This document shows positions 25,385 to 34,061 of a stretch of 64,000 nt of DNA, one piece after another. The notes under the pieces were generated by a model. The model ran no database searches. It had not been told where the DNA came from and saw only the letters and a program-made list of their open reading frames with translations. Origin of the DNA: Paractinoplanes brasiliensis (GTDB taxonomy: Bacteria > Actinomycetota > Actinomycetes > Mycobacteriales > Micromonosporaceae); NCBI RefSeq assembly GCF_004362215.1, contig NZ_SNWR01000001.1:2358001-2422000 (forward strand), written 5' to 3'. Both the position numbers and the translations under genes were made by a program. Each line of letters starts with the position of its first letter. The first letter of the stretch is position 1.

Positions 25385-26874
25385 CGGCCTATTTCGCCCC
25401 GTACGCGTGGACAGGCGGAGCGGTCGCCCGAAATGTCCGCATCGAGGTGGCCGGCGGTTTCATCACGGCCGTCGACCATCTCGGCCCGCCAACGCCCGCC
25501 ACGCCGGCTCTCAGCGCGCGGACACCCCCAGCATCCGCTCTCAGCCCGCTGACACCCGCCACGTCCATCACCGGCCCGCCAACGTCCGCCCCCACCACCC
25601 CATCCTCCCGCTCGCCCTTTTCCGCCAAATCAGAAGTGTCGGCAATTGAGCTACCGGGGCTGGTGTTGCCAGGGTTCGCCAATGCGCACTCTCACGCCTT
25701 CCACCGGGCGCTGCGGGGCCGCACCCACGAGGGCGGCGGCAGCTTCTGGACGTGGCGCGACTTGATGTATCAGGTCGCGGGCCGCCTCGACCCCGACAGC
25801 TACTACGCCCTTGCCCGAGCCGTTTACGCCGAGATGGCGCTGGCCGGGATCACCGCCGTGGGCGAGTTCCACTATCTGCACCACGGACCGGACGGCACCC
25901 CCTACGCCGACCCGAACGCCATGGGCAACGCCCTGATCGCCGCCGCGGCCGACGCCGGGATCCGGATCACGCTGCTGGACACGCTCTATCTGACCGCCGG
26001 GGTGGACGGGAAGCCGCTCGAAGGGGTGCAGCGCCGCTTCGGCGACGGCGACCTCGACGGCTGGTCGGCCCGAGTGGACGAGCTGCGTGCCACCGGCAAC
26101 TCGAAGATCGGCGCGGCGCTGCACTCGGTGCGGGCGGTCCCCACCGACTACCTGTCGACCTTCGCGTACCGCACCGACGGGCAGCCCGTCCACGTGCACC
26201 TGTCCGAGCAGCGCGCCGAGAACGAGCAGTGTCAGGCCGTGCACGGGTGCACCCCGGCCGAGCTGCTCGAAGCGCACGGCGTGTGGCAGCCGATGACCGT
26301 CGCGGTCCACGCCACGCACCTCACCGACCGCGACATCGACATCCTTGGTGGTCACCAGGTGTGTTTCTGCCCGACGACCGAACGGGATCTCGCCGACGGC
26401 ATCGGACCGGCCCGTCGGCTTTCCGACGCGGGCGCCCGGATCAGCCTGGGTAGCGACAGTCACGCCGTGATCGACCAGTTCGAGGAGTTGCGCGGGCTCG
26501 AGATGAACGACCGGCTGGCGACCGAGCGGCGGGGAAGGTTCACGCCGGCCGAGCTGATCGCGGCGGCGGCCAACCACGCGTCGATCGGCTGGTTCGACGC
26601 CGGGGAGATCGCGGTAGGCAAACGGGCCGACTTCCTGTGCGTCCGGCTCGACAGCCCCCGTACGGCCGGAACCGACCCCGCGCAGGCAGCGCTCGCGGCG
26701 ACCGCGGCCGACATCAGCCACGTGATCGTGGACGGGCGCCTGATCGTCGAGGACGGCCGCCACACCGGCATCGAGGTGCCGTCCGAACTGGCCCGCACGA
26801 TCGCCGGGCTCATCGGCACGGACGAACCGGGCAACAGAACTCGGGCCACGAGCTACGGGGCGGTCCGAGCGTGA
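25381..26874 (+). CDS. hutF: formimidoylglutamate deiminase HutF with N-terminal insert
   Basis: 497 residues. Amidohydrolase-superfamily enzyme that deiminates N-formimino-L-glutamate to N-formyl-L-glutamate and ammonia. Metal and active-site motifs: GFANAHSHAFHRALRG, VHVHLSEQRAEN, HATHLTD, and SLGSDSHAVIDQ. Residues about 34-88 are a Pro/Thr/Ala/Ser-rich insert between the N-terminal beta strands and the catalytic barrel, far longer than the short linker normally there. The DNA is repetitive (25480-25600). It overlaps both neighbours. Confidence 0.93.
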   Translation: MTAYFAPYAWTGGAVARNVRIEVAGGFITAVDHLGPPTPATPALSARTPPASALSPLTPATSITGPPTSAPTTPSSRSPFSAKSEVSAIELPGLVLPGFANAHSHAFHRALRGRTHEGGGSFWTWRDLMYQVAGRLDPDSYYALARAVYAEMALAGITAVGEFHYLHHGPDGTPYADPNAMGNALIAAAADAGIRITLLDTLYLTAGVDGKPLEGVQRRFGDGDLDGWSARVDELRATGNSKIGAALHSVRAVPTDYLSTFAYRTDGQPVHVHLSEQRAENEQCQAVHGCTPAELLEAHGVWQPMTVAVHATHLTDRDIDILGGHQVCFCPTTERDLADGIGPARRLSDAGARISLGSDSHAVIDQFEELRGLEMNDRLATERRGRFTPAELIAAAANHASIGWFDAGEIAVGKRADFLCVRLDSPRTAGTDPAQAALAATAADISHVIVDGRLIVEDGRHTGIEVPSELARTIAGLIGTDEPGNRTRATSYGAVRA

Positions 26875-28022
26875 GCATCCTGATCGACAACATCGGTGAG
26901 CTCGTCACCAACGACGAGGGCGACGGTCTGCTCGGCATCCGGCGGGACGCCGCGCTGGTCGTCGAGGGTGACCGGATCGCGTGGATCGGGCCGGACACGC
27001 AAAAGCCGGCGGCAGATCGACGCATCGACGCGCAGCAGCGGGCGGTTCTGCCCGGGTTCGTCGACAGCCACGCCCACCTGGTGTTCGCCGGGGACCGGGC
27101 GGCCGAGTTCGGCGCGCGCATGGCCGGCGAGCCGTACACCGGGGGCGGCATCCGCACCACGGTGGCGGCGACCCGGGCGGCGAGCGACGACGAGCTGCTG
27201 GCCAACGCGAGCCGGCTGGTCGGTGAGGCGCGGCGGCAGGGCACCACCACGATCGAGATCAAGAGCGGGTACGGGCTGAACGTCGATGACGAGGCCCGTT
27301 CGCTGCGCCTGGCGAGCGAGCTGACGACCGAGACGACGTTCCTCGGCGCGCATGTCGTTCCGGCGGGGCACGACCCCGACGCGTACGTCGATCTCGTCCG
27401 GGGTGACATGCTCGACGCCTGCGCCCCGTACGCGAAATGGGCCGATGTCTTCTGCGACCGCGGCGCGTTCGACGGTGACCAGGCGCGCGCGATCCTGCAG
27501 GCCGCCGCCCGCAAGGGCCTGCAGCTGCGGGTGCACGCGAATCAGCTGGTCGCCGGTCCGGGCGTACGGCTGGCGGTCGAGCTGGACGCCGCCAGCGCCG
27601 ACCACTGCACGCATCTGAGCGAGGCCGACGTCACCGCCCTGTCCGGCTCGAGCACCGTTGCCACGCTGCTGCCGGGCGCCGAGTTCTCGACCCGCTCGCC
27701 CTATCCCGACGCGCGCCGGCTGATCGACGCCGGGGTCACGGTCGCGCTGGCCACCGACTGCAACCCGGGCTCGTCGTACACGTCCTCGATGCCGTTCTGC
27801 ATCGCGCTGGCGGTGCGGGAGATGCGGATGACCCCGGCCGAGGCCGTGCACGCGGCGACCGCCGGGGGCGCGCGAGCCCTGCGACGCGACGACATCGGAC
27901 GGCTGCGCCCCGGAGCGCGCGCCGACCTGACGGTGCTCGACGCGCCGTCCCACCTGCACCTGGCCTACCGGCCCGGCGTACCCCTGATCAGCACTGTTCT
28001 GCACAACGGAGTGCCCCAATGA
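26871..28022 (+). CDS. hutI: imidazolonepropionase HutI
   Basis: 383 residues. Amidohydrolase-superfamily metal enzyme that hydrolyses 4-imidazolone-5-propionate to N-formimino-L-glutamate. Motifs: LPGFVDSHAHLVFAGDRAAEF, TIEIKSGYGL, HVVPAGHDPDAYVD, LRVHANQL, and ALATDCNPGSS. The GTG start overlaps the hutF stop and the end overlaps hutH, so it sits firmly inside the operon. Note the order U-M20-F-I-H. Confidence 0.96.
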   Translation: MSILIDNIGELVTNDEGDGLLGIRRDAALVVEGDRIAWIGPDTQKPAADRRIDAQQRAVLPGFVDSHAHLVFAGDRAAEFGARMAGEPYTGGGIRTTVAATRAASDDELLANASRLVGEARRQGTTTIEIKSGYGLNVDDEARSLRLASELTTETTFLGAHVVPAGHDPDAYVDLVRGDMLDACAPYAKWADVFCDRGAFDGDQARAILQAAARKGLQLRVHANQLVAGPGVRLAVELDAASADHCTHLSEADVTALSGSSTVATLLPGAEFSTRSPYPDARRLIDAGVTVALATDCNPGSSYTSSMPFCIALAVREMRMTPAEAVHAATAGGARALRRDDIGRLRPGARADLTVLDAPSHLHLAYRPGVPLISTVLHNGVPQ

Positions 28023-29554
28023 CCGTCACAGTCCAGCCCACCGGCGTCACCCCCGCCGACGTGCTCGCGGTCGCCCGCGGCGACGCCCGCGTCGAGATCG
28101 CCCCCGAGACCGTCGACGCCATGGCGACCAGCCGAGCGATCGTCGAGAGCATCGAGGCCTCGGGCAAGCCTGTCTACGGCGTGTCGACCGGTTTCGGCGC
28201 GCTGGCCAACACCTCGATCGCCCCCGAGCGCCGGGCCGAGCTGCAGCACGCGCTCATCCGCTCGCACGCGGCCGGGATCGGCGACCCCATGCCGCGCGAG
28301 GTCGTCCGCGCGATGATGCTGCTGCGGCTGCGCTCGCTCGCGCTGGGCCGCTCGGGGGTGCGCCCGGCGCTGGCCCAGGGCCTGGCCGACCTGCTCAACC
28401 ACGACATCACGCCGTGGGTGCCCGAACACGGCTCGCTGGGCGCGTCGGGCGACCTGGCCCCGCTGGCGCACTGCGCGATCGTGCTGCTGGGCGAGGGCTG
28501 GGTGCTGGGCAAGGACGGCACCCGGACCACCGCCGCCGAGGCGCTGCACACGGCCGGGCTGCGGCCGCTCGAACTGGCCGCCAAGGAGGGGCTGGCGCTG
28601 ATCAACGGCACCGACGGCATGCTCGGCATGCTGCTGCTGGCCATCGACGACGCGGCGCACCTGTTCGCGATGGCCGACGTGACCGCGGCGCTGGCGATCG
28701 AGGCGATGCTCGGCTCGGAGCGCCCGTTCCTGCCCGAGCTGCACGAGATCCGGCCGCACCCCGGTCAGACCGCCTCGGCCGCCAACATCCGCAAGCTGCT
28801 GCAGGACTCGTCGATCATGGACTCGCATCGGGACGACCTGGCCCACGCGGTGCAGGACGCGTACTCGATGCGCTGCGCCCCGCAGGTGGCCGGCGCGGCC
28901 CGGGACACCCTCGATTTCGTCCGTACGGTCGCCGCACGCGAACTCGTGTCGGTGGTGGACAACCCGGTCGTGCTGCCGGACGGCCGGGTCGAGTCGACGG
29001 GCAACTTCCACGGCGCGCCGCTCGGTTTCGCCGCCGATTTCCTGGCCATCGCGGCCGCCGAGGTGGGCGCGATCGCCGAACGCCGCGTGGACCGGCTGCT
29101 CGACGTGACCCGCAACCGCGACCTGCCCCCGTTCCTGTCCCCCGACGCCGGCGTGAACTCGGGCCTGATGATCGCCCAGTACACGGCGGCCGGGATCGTG
29201 GCCGAGAACCGCCGCCTCGCCGCCCCGGCCAGTGTGGACTCGCTGCCCACCAGCGGCATGCAGGAGGACCACGTGTCGATGGGCTGGGCCGCGGCCAAGA
29301 AGCTGCGCACGGTGCTCGACAACCTGACCAGTTTGCTGGCCGTCGAGCTGATTTCCGCCGTACGGGGTCTGCAGCTGCGCTCGCCCCTGACGCCCTCGCC
29401 GGCCGGCCGCGCCGCGATCGCAGCCCTCGAAGGCGCCGCCGGTCCCCCCGGTCCCGACCTGTTCCTGGCCCCGGCGCTCGAGACGGCCCGGGGCGTCGTC
29501 GCCGGCCGGGGTCTGCGGGCCGAGATCGAGTCCGCGACGGGTGCGCTGCTGTAG
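28019..29554 (+). CDS. hutH: histidine ammonia-lyase HutH
   Basis: 511 residues, full length. It removes ammonia from L-histidine to give urocanate using an MIO prosthetic group built from the ASG triad, visible in HGSLGASGDLAPLAH. Other family motifs: VYGVSTGFGALA, GTDGMLGMLL, and SLPTSGMQEDHVSMGW. Last of the recognised hut genes. The flavin oxidoreductase gene begins 13 bp later. Confidence 0.97.
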   Translation: MTVTVQPTGVTPADVLAVARGDARVEIAPETVDAMATSRAIVESIEASGKPVYGVSTGFGALANTSIAPERRAELQHALIRSHAAGIGDPMPREVVRAMMLLRLRSLALGRSGVRPALAQGLADLLNHDITPWVPEHGSLGASGDLAPLAHCAIVLLGEGWVLGKDGTRTTAAEALHTAGLRPLELAAKEGLALINGTDGMLGMLLLAIDDAAHLFAMADVTAALAIEAMLGSERPFLPELHEIRPHPGQTASAANIRKLLQDSSIMDSHRDDLAHAVQDAYSMRCAPQVAGAARDTLDFVRTVAARELVSVVDNPVVLPDGRVESTGNFHGAPLGFAADFLAIAAAEVGAIAERRVDRLLDVTRNRDLPPFLSPDAGVNSGLMIAQYTAAGIVAENRRLAAPASVDSLPTSGMQEDHVSMGWAAAKKLRTVLDNLTSLLAVELISAVRGLQLRSPLTPSPAGRAAIAALEGAAGPPGPDLFLAPALETARGVVAGRGLRAEIESATGALL

Positions 29555-29567
29555 TTAACTGACCACC

Positions 29568-30893
29568 GTGGACCGACGGGTGGTGGTGATCGGGGCCGGG
29601 ATGGCCGGTTTGGCCGCGGCCAGGGTGCTGAGTGAGCGGTTCGAGCAGGTCGTCGTGCTCGACCGGGACGAACTGCCGGACGAGCCGGCGCCCCGGCGCG
29701 GCGTACCGCAGGGCAGCCAGCCGCACATCCTGCTGGCCGGCGGCATGCGGACGTTCAACGAGCTGTTTCCCGGCTTCGAGGACGAGCTGATCGCCGCGGG
29801 CGGCACGAGGTTCGACACCGGCCTCGGCCTGTGCAGCTATCGGATGGGCCGCCGGTGGCCGTCCGCGCCGACCGGGGTCTCGCTGGTCGCGGCGACCCGC
29901 CCCCTGATCGAGTCGATCGTGCGCGCGCGGGTGGCGGCGCTGCCCGGCGTGAAGATCCGCGACCGGGTGGCCGTCTCCGCGCTGACCGGCTCGGCCGCCG
30001 GGGTGACCGGGGTGACGCTCGACGACGGCGAGACGATGGAGGCCGACCTGGTGGTCGACTGCACCGGCCGGGGCGCGCGCTCCGACCGGTGGCTGACCGC
30101 GCTCGGGCTGGCCACGCCGGCCCAGGTCGAGGTCAAGGTCGGGGTGGCGTACACGTCCCGGCTCTATCGCCGCGGACCCGGTGACCTGCCGGACTGGTCG
30201 GCGCTCTTCGTCCTGCCCACGCCGCCCGGCGAGTCGCTGAGCGGCCTGGCCATCCCGGTCGAGGGCGACCGCTGGCTGACCGCGATCGGCGGCTGGCACG
30301 TGACCGAGCCGCCGGCCGACGCCGAGGCGTTCGAGAGACATGCCCGCGGGCTGCCCGACCCGATCATGGGCGAGCTGCTCGACCGGGTCGAGCCGATCAG
30401 CGACGACCTGGTCACCACCCGGTTCCCGGCCAGCCGGCGACGCCTGTTCGAGGACCTGACCGACCCGCCGTCCGGCTATGTGGCGCTGGGCGACGCGATC
30501 TGCAGCTTCAACCCGATCTACGGCCAGGGCATGACCTGCGCGGCGCAGTCGGCGATCGCGCTCGGCCGGGCCCTCGACCAGCACGGGAAGCGAGCCGCAC
30601 GCCCCTATTACACGGCGGTGGCGGCCGTCGTGGACGTGCCGTGGTCGTTCGCGGTGGGCGGCGACTTCTCGTTCCCGGGCACCACCGGGCCGCGGCCCCG
30701 CGGGTTCGCGCTACGCCGGTGGTTCTCGCGGCGGATCGCCCTGGCGTCGCAGATCGACTCGGGCGTCAACGCCGCGTTCGCGCGGGTGCAGCACCTGATC
30801 GATCCGCCGGCGGTCCTCACGCGACCGGCGTTCGTGCTGCGCGTGTTGCGGATGGCGAGAAAACGCAAGCGTGGGTCGGGTCCGGTGCGTTAA
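29568..30893 (+). CDS. FAD-dependent oxidoreductase/monooxygenase-like protein
   Basis: 441 residues. N-terminal Rossmann FAD motif GAGMAGLAAARVLSERF with an acidic end of strand 2 (VVLDRDELP). The second FAD motif is GDAICSFNPIYGQGMTCAAQS near residue 305, with DCTGRGARSD in between. This is the p-hydroxybenzoate hydroxylase-like fold without a known substrate. The sequence QGSQPHILLAGG is typical of a group of actinobacterial proteins of undefined function. GTG start 13 bp after hutH; leuS-like follows 11 bp later, so the three may share a transcript. Confidence 0.82.
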   Translation: MDRRVVVIGAGMAGLAAARVLSERFEQVVVLDRDELPDEPAPRRGVPQGSQPHILLAGGMRTFNELFPGFEDELIAAGGTRFDTGLGLCSYRMGRRWPSAPTGVSLVAATRPLIESIVRARVAALPGVKIRDRVAVSALTGSAAGVTGVTLDDGETMEADLVVDCTGRGARSDRWLTALGLATPAQVEVKVGVAYTSRLYRRGPGDLPDWSALFVLPTPPGESLSGLAIPVEGDRWLTAIGGWHVTEPPADAEAFERHARGLPDPIMGELLDRVEPISDDLVTTRFPASRRRLFEDLTDPPSGYVALGDAICSFNPIYGQGMTCAAQSAIALGRALDQHGKRAARPYYTAVAAVVDVPWSFAVGGDFSFPGTTGPRPRGFALRRWFSRRIALASQIDSGVNAAFARVQHLIDPPAVLTRPAFVLRVLRMARKRKRGSGPVR

Positions 30894-30904
30894 CTTCCGG
30901 CGGC

Positions 30905-32764
30905 ATGAGCGACTACGACTTCGAGGCGTTGCAGCGGCGGTGGCGACCGGTCTGGGAATCGCTCGGCCTTTTCGCCGCCGGCGCCTCGGACGGTCCGCGT
31001 CGCTCGGTGGTCGACATGTTCGCCTATCCGTCGGGCGACCTGCACATGGGGCACGCCGAGGCGTACGCGCTGGGTGACGCCGTGGCCCGGTACTGGGTCC
31101 AGCAGGGTTACGACGTGCTGCACCCCGTCGGGTGGGACTCGTTCGGGCTGCCCGCCGAGAACGCGGCGATCCGGCGCGGCATCCATCCGGCCGACTGGAC
31201 GTACGCGAACATCGAGACGCAGGCGGAGTCGTTCCGGCGCTACGCGATCTCGGTCGACTGGCGGACCCGGCTGCACACCAGCGACCCGTCGTACTACCGC
31301 TGGACGCAGTGGCTGTTCCTGCGCTTCCTCGGACGCGGCCTGGCCGTACGGCGTCTCGCGGCGGTCAACTGGTGCCCGGCCGATCGCACGGTGCTCGCCA
31401 ACGAGCAGGTCATCGCCGGGCGTTGCGAGCGCTGCGGCTCGGTGGTGAGCCGGCGTGAGCTGACCCAGTGGTTTCTGACCATCACCACGTACGCGCAACA
31501 GCTGCTCGACGACATGGGCGAGCTGGAGGGGCACTGGCCGGCGTCGGTGCTGACCATGCAGCGCAACTGGATCGGCGGGCTGCGCGATTGGCTGGTGTCG
31601 CGGCAACGGTTCTGGGGCTGCCCGATCCCGGTCGTGCACTGCCCGGCGTGCGGGGTGGTGCCGGTGCCGGACGACCAGCTGCCGGTGGAACTGCCCGACC
31701 TGCGCGGTGACCAGCTGGCGCCGGGGGACGTGTCACCGTTGGCCGCGGCGCGGGACTGGGTGGAGGTCGACTGCCCGCGATGTGGCGGGGCGGCCGAGCG
31801 GGACACGGACACGATGGACACGTTCGTCGATTCGTCCTGGTATTTCCTGCGGTACTGCTCACCGGCGTACGGGGAAGGGCCTTTCGATCCGGAGGCCGTG
31901 CGGCGGTGGATGCCGGTCGACCTGTACGTGGGCGGGTCCGAGCACGCCGTGCTGCACCTGCTGTACGTCCGGTTCTTCACGAAGGTGCTGCGCGACCTGG
32001 GGCTGATCGGCTTCGGGGAGCCGTTCCGGCGGCTGATGACGCAGGGGCAGGTCATCCTCGACGGCGCCGCGATGAGCAAGTCCAAGGGCAACATGGTCGA
32101 CCTGGGCGAGCAGCTCGACACGTACGGTGTCGACGCGGTCCGGCTCACCATGGTGTTCGCCGGCCCGCCGGAGGAGGACATCGACTGGGCCGACGTGTCG
32201 CCCGCCGGTTCCGTCCGTTTCCTGGGCCGGGCGCTGCGCCTGGCCTCGGATGTGGCTGCGACCCCGGCGGCCGGGCCGGGCGACGTCGGTCTGCGCAGAA
32301 CCACTCATCGGTTGCTGCGCGCGATCACCGGCCTCATGGAGGAACGCCGGCTCAACGTGGCCGTCGCCCGCGCGATGGAGCTGGCCGGGGCAGCCCGCCG
32401 GGCGATCGACTCGGGGCTGGCCGACGACCCCGCCACCCGCGCGGCCGTCGAGGCGCTGGCCGTGGTGTTGTCGCTGTTCACGCCGTACACGGCCGAGGAG
32501 ATGTGGGCCCGGCTGGGTCACCCGCCAGGCGTGGCCCGGGCCGGCTGGCCGGAGATCGACCCCGAACTGGCGGCCGAACGCACGGTCATCTGTGCGCTGC
32601 AGGTGAACGGCAAACTGCGCGACCGCCTGGAGGTGCCGGCCGGCATCAGCGCCGACGACCTGACCGCGCTGGCCCTGGCCTCGCCCGCGGCCGCCGGGCT
32701 CGCTGTCACCCGCGTGGTCGTGCGCCCGCCGCGCCTGGTGAACCTGGTGGTCAGCAACCCCTGA
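30905..32764 (+). CDS. compact leucyl-tRNA synthetase lacking the CP1 editing domain
   Basis: 619 residues against about 830-970 for bacterial LeuRS. The catalytic Rossmann fold is intact: HIGH as HMGH (47-50), WDSFGLPAENAAI, and KMSKS as AMSKS (389-393). Zinc-binding Cys pairs occur at CERC (about 174-177), CPAC (246-249) and CPRC (290-293). The chain runs MQRNWIG (residue 224) straight into GLRDWLVSRQRFWGCPIP. In normal LeuRS the ~200-residue CP1 editing domain, with its Thr-rich site and catalytic Asp, lies exactly there. The anticodon-binding and C-terminal domains are present. It should charge leucine without post-transfer proofreading, so it is probably a second LeuRS, for resistance or specialised metabolism; this is inference. 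Confidence 0.9.
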   Translation: MSDYDFEALQRRWRPVWESLGLFAAGASDGPRRSVVDMFAYPSGDLHMGHAEAYALGDAVARYWVQQGYDVLHPVGWDSFGLPAENAAIRRGIHPADWTYANIETQAESFRRYAISVDWRTRLHTSDPSYYRWTQWLFLRFLGRGLAVRRLAAVNWCPADRTVLANEQVIAGRCERCGSVVSRRELTQWFLTITTYAQQLLDDMGELEGHWPASVLTMQRNWIGGLRDWLVSRQRFWGCPIPVVHCPACGVVPVPDDQLPVELPDLRGDQLAPGDVSPLAAARDWVEVDCPRCGGAAERDTDTMDTFVDSSWYFLRYCSPAYGEGPFDPEAVRRWMPVDLYVGGSEHAVLHLLYVRFFTKVLRDLGLIGFGEPFRRLMTQGQVILDGAAMSKSKGNMVDLGEQLDTYGVDAVRLTMVFAGPPEEDIDWADVSPAGSVRFLGRALRLASDVAATPAAGPGDVGLRRTTHRLLRAITGLMEERRLNVAVARAMELAGAARRAIDSGLADDPATRAAVEALAVVLSLFTPYTAEEMWARLGHPPGVARAGWPEIDPELAAERTVICALQVNGKLRDRLEVPAGISADDLTALALASPAAAGLAVTRVVVRPPRLVNLVVSNP

Positions 32765-32778
32765 CGACCGGCCGCGAA

Positions 32779-32818
32779 GGCCACGACTGCGCGCCGGGTC
32801 ATCCCGCGCGTCGTGGCC
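32779..32818 (+). terminator. terminator of the leuS-like gene
   Basis: Stem GGCCACGAC-t-GCGCG / CGCGC-GTCGTGGCC (one bulged T) with an 11-nt loop, 14 nt after the stop. Confidence 0.8.
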
Positions 32819-32886
32819 TCGGTTACGCGGCCTCGGCTACGCGGCCTCGGCTACGCGGCCTCGGCTACGCGGCCTCGGCTACGCGG
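32817..32886. repeat. 14-bp tandem repeat, 5 copies
   Basis: Units CCTCGG(C/T)TACGCGG at 32817, 32831, 32845, 32859 and 32873; the last four are identical. The final unit provides the stop codon of the small minus-strand gene, and an inverted CCGAGG follows directly. Confidence 0.92.
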
Positions 32887-33058
32887 CCGAGGACGATTCC
32901 CACGGGCAGTCGGCGGATCGAGGCTCGACCACCACATACGTCGCCGCCTCGGCCGCCGCCGGGGTGGAGGTGGCGCCGCCGACCGGCTTGACCGCGAACA
33001 CCGCGGACAGGGCGACGAGCACCGTGGCCGCGAAAAGCGCGGCGAACCTCAGCTGCAT
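32879..33058 (-). CDS. 59-residue secreted or membrane peptide
   Basis: ATG 33058 is preceded by AGGGGGA at a good distance. The product starts MQLRFAALFAATVLVALSAV, a clear signal peptide or single TM helix, followed by a short Thr/Ala-rich tail (TSTPAAAEAATYVVVEPRSAD) with a lone Cys and CPWESSSAA at the end. It stops within the last 14-bp repeat. It is divergent from the SDR gene. Function unknown. Confidence 0.6.
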   Translation of the reverse strand: MQLRFAALFAATVLVALSAVFAVKPVGGATSTPAAAEAATYVVVEPRSADCPWESSSAA

Positions 33059-33121
33059 GACTTCCCCCTGAATGCTCGCGGCCGGGTGCCAATACTCCCA
33101 CTTTCAACAAACCTCCGCCCG

Positions 33122-33178
33122 TTGACAAACGGGGCGGCCCTCCGGTTAAGCTCGCACAACAAAACGGGGTGGCACCCC
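33122..33178 (+). promoter_or_regulatory. promoter and dyad upstream of the SDR gene
   Basis: TTGACA at 33122-33127 and TAAGCT at 33147-33152 (spacer 19; 18 if TTAAGC is used). A GGGGTG-G-CACCCC palindrome at 33166-33178 lies just after the likely start point, a good position for the downstream TetR protein. GAGGAG precedes ATG 33203. Confidence 0.6.
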
Positions 33179-33202
33179 ATTTCTTTCGTGAGGAGCACTG
33201 GG

Positions 33203-34051
33203 ATGAGCGAGCTTGTGGTGCTGGTGACCGGGGCCAGCAGCGGTTTCGGACGCCTGACGGCGGAGGCGCTGGCCCGGCGCGGCCACACCGTCTTCGCCGG
33301 CCTGCGAGACGTGGCGGGGCGGAACGCGCAGGCGGCAGCGGAACTGAACGGCTCGCTGCGAGTGGTCGAGCTCGACGTCACCGACCAGGACTCGGCCGAC
33401 CGGGCGGTGAGCGAGATCATCGCCACGGCGGGCCGGATCGACGTCGTGGTCAACAACGCAGGCGGGATCTTCCCCGGCCCGCTCGAGGCGTTCACGGCCG
33501 AGGAGGCGCAGCGGCAGTTCGACGTGAACGTTCTGGGCGCCCTCCGGGTGAACCGGGCCGTCCTGCCGCATCTGCGCGACCGGCGCCGCGGCCTGCTGAT
33601 CCAGATCGGCTCGCTGGCGGGCCTCGTGACGACCCCGTTCACCGGTCTGTACGCGGCCAGCAAGGCGGCACTCGAGAGCCTGACCGTGGCGTGGCGTCAT
33701 GAGCTTGCGCCGTTCGGCATCGAGTCGGTGATCGTCGACGCCGCGTCGTACCCGACCAACATCGGCCTCAACGCCGCGCTGCCCGCCGACACCGAGCGGC
33801 TGGGCGTCTACGCCGAGGCGTTCGGCGCGTTCACCAACGCGATCGTCGAGCGCGCGGCCGAGAGCGGCGGCGACCCGGGCGAGGTGGCCGACGCGGTGGT
33901 CAAGCTGATCGAAAGCGACGACCGTCCGCCGCGTACTGTGGTCGCCCCGGCCGGTCAGTACGAGCCCGCGCAGGCCCTCAGCCGCGCCTCGGCCGAGGCC
34001 GCCGAGCGGGTGGGCGCCGCCATGGGGGTGGCCGCTTTCATGACCCACTAG
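33203..34051 (+). CDS. short-chain dehydrogenase/reductase
   Basis: 282 residues. Classical SDR with the NAD(P)-binding TGASSGFGRLTAE, the NNAGG motif, catalytic Ser in IGSLAG and YAASK (Tyr-x-x-x-Lys). The ARRG and GLRDV segments after strand 2 suggest NADP(H) preference. Substrate unknown. The TetR gene follows 10 bp later and probably controls it. Confidence 0.88.
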   Translation: MSELVVLVTGASSGFGRLTAEALARRGHTVFAGLRDVAGRNAQAAAELNGSLRVVELDVTDQDSADRAVSEIIATAGRIDVVVNNAGGIFPGPLEAFTAEEAQRQFDVNVLGALRVNRAVLPHLRDRRRGLLIQIGSLAGLVTTPFTGLYAASKAALESLTVAWRHELAPFGIESVIVDAASYPTNIGLNAALPADTERLGVYAEAFGAFTNAIVERAAESGGDPGEVADAVVKLIESDDRPPRTVVAPAGQYEPAQALSRASAEAAERVGAAMGVAAFMTH

Positions 34052-34061
34052 GCTCCGGAAC

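Noticed and set aside
29551..30897. GTTAAC before both the FAD gene and the LeuRS-like gene as a shared promoter element
   Set aside because: A six-base palindrome at two stop codons can arise by chance (TAG-TTAAC and CGT-TAA-C); no -35 element supports it.
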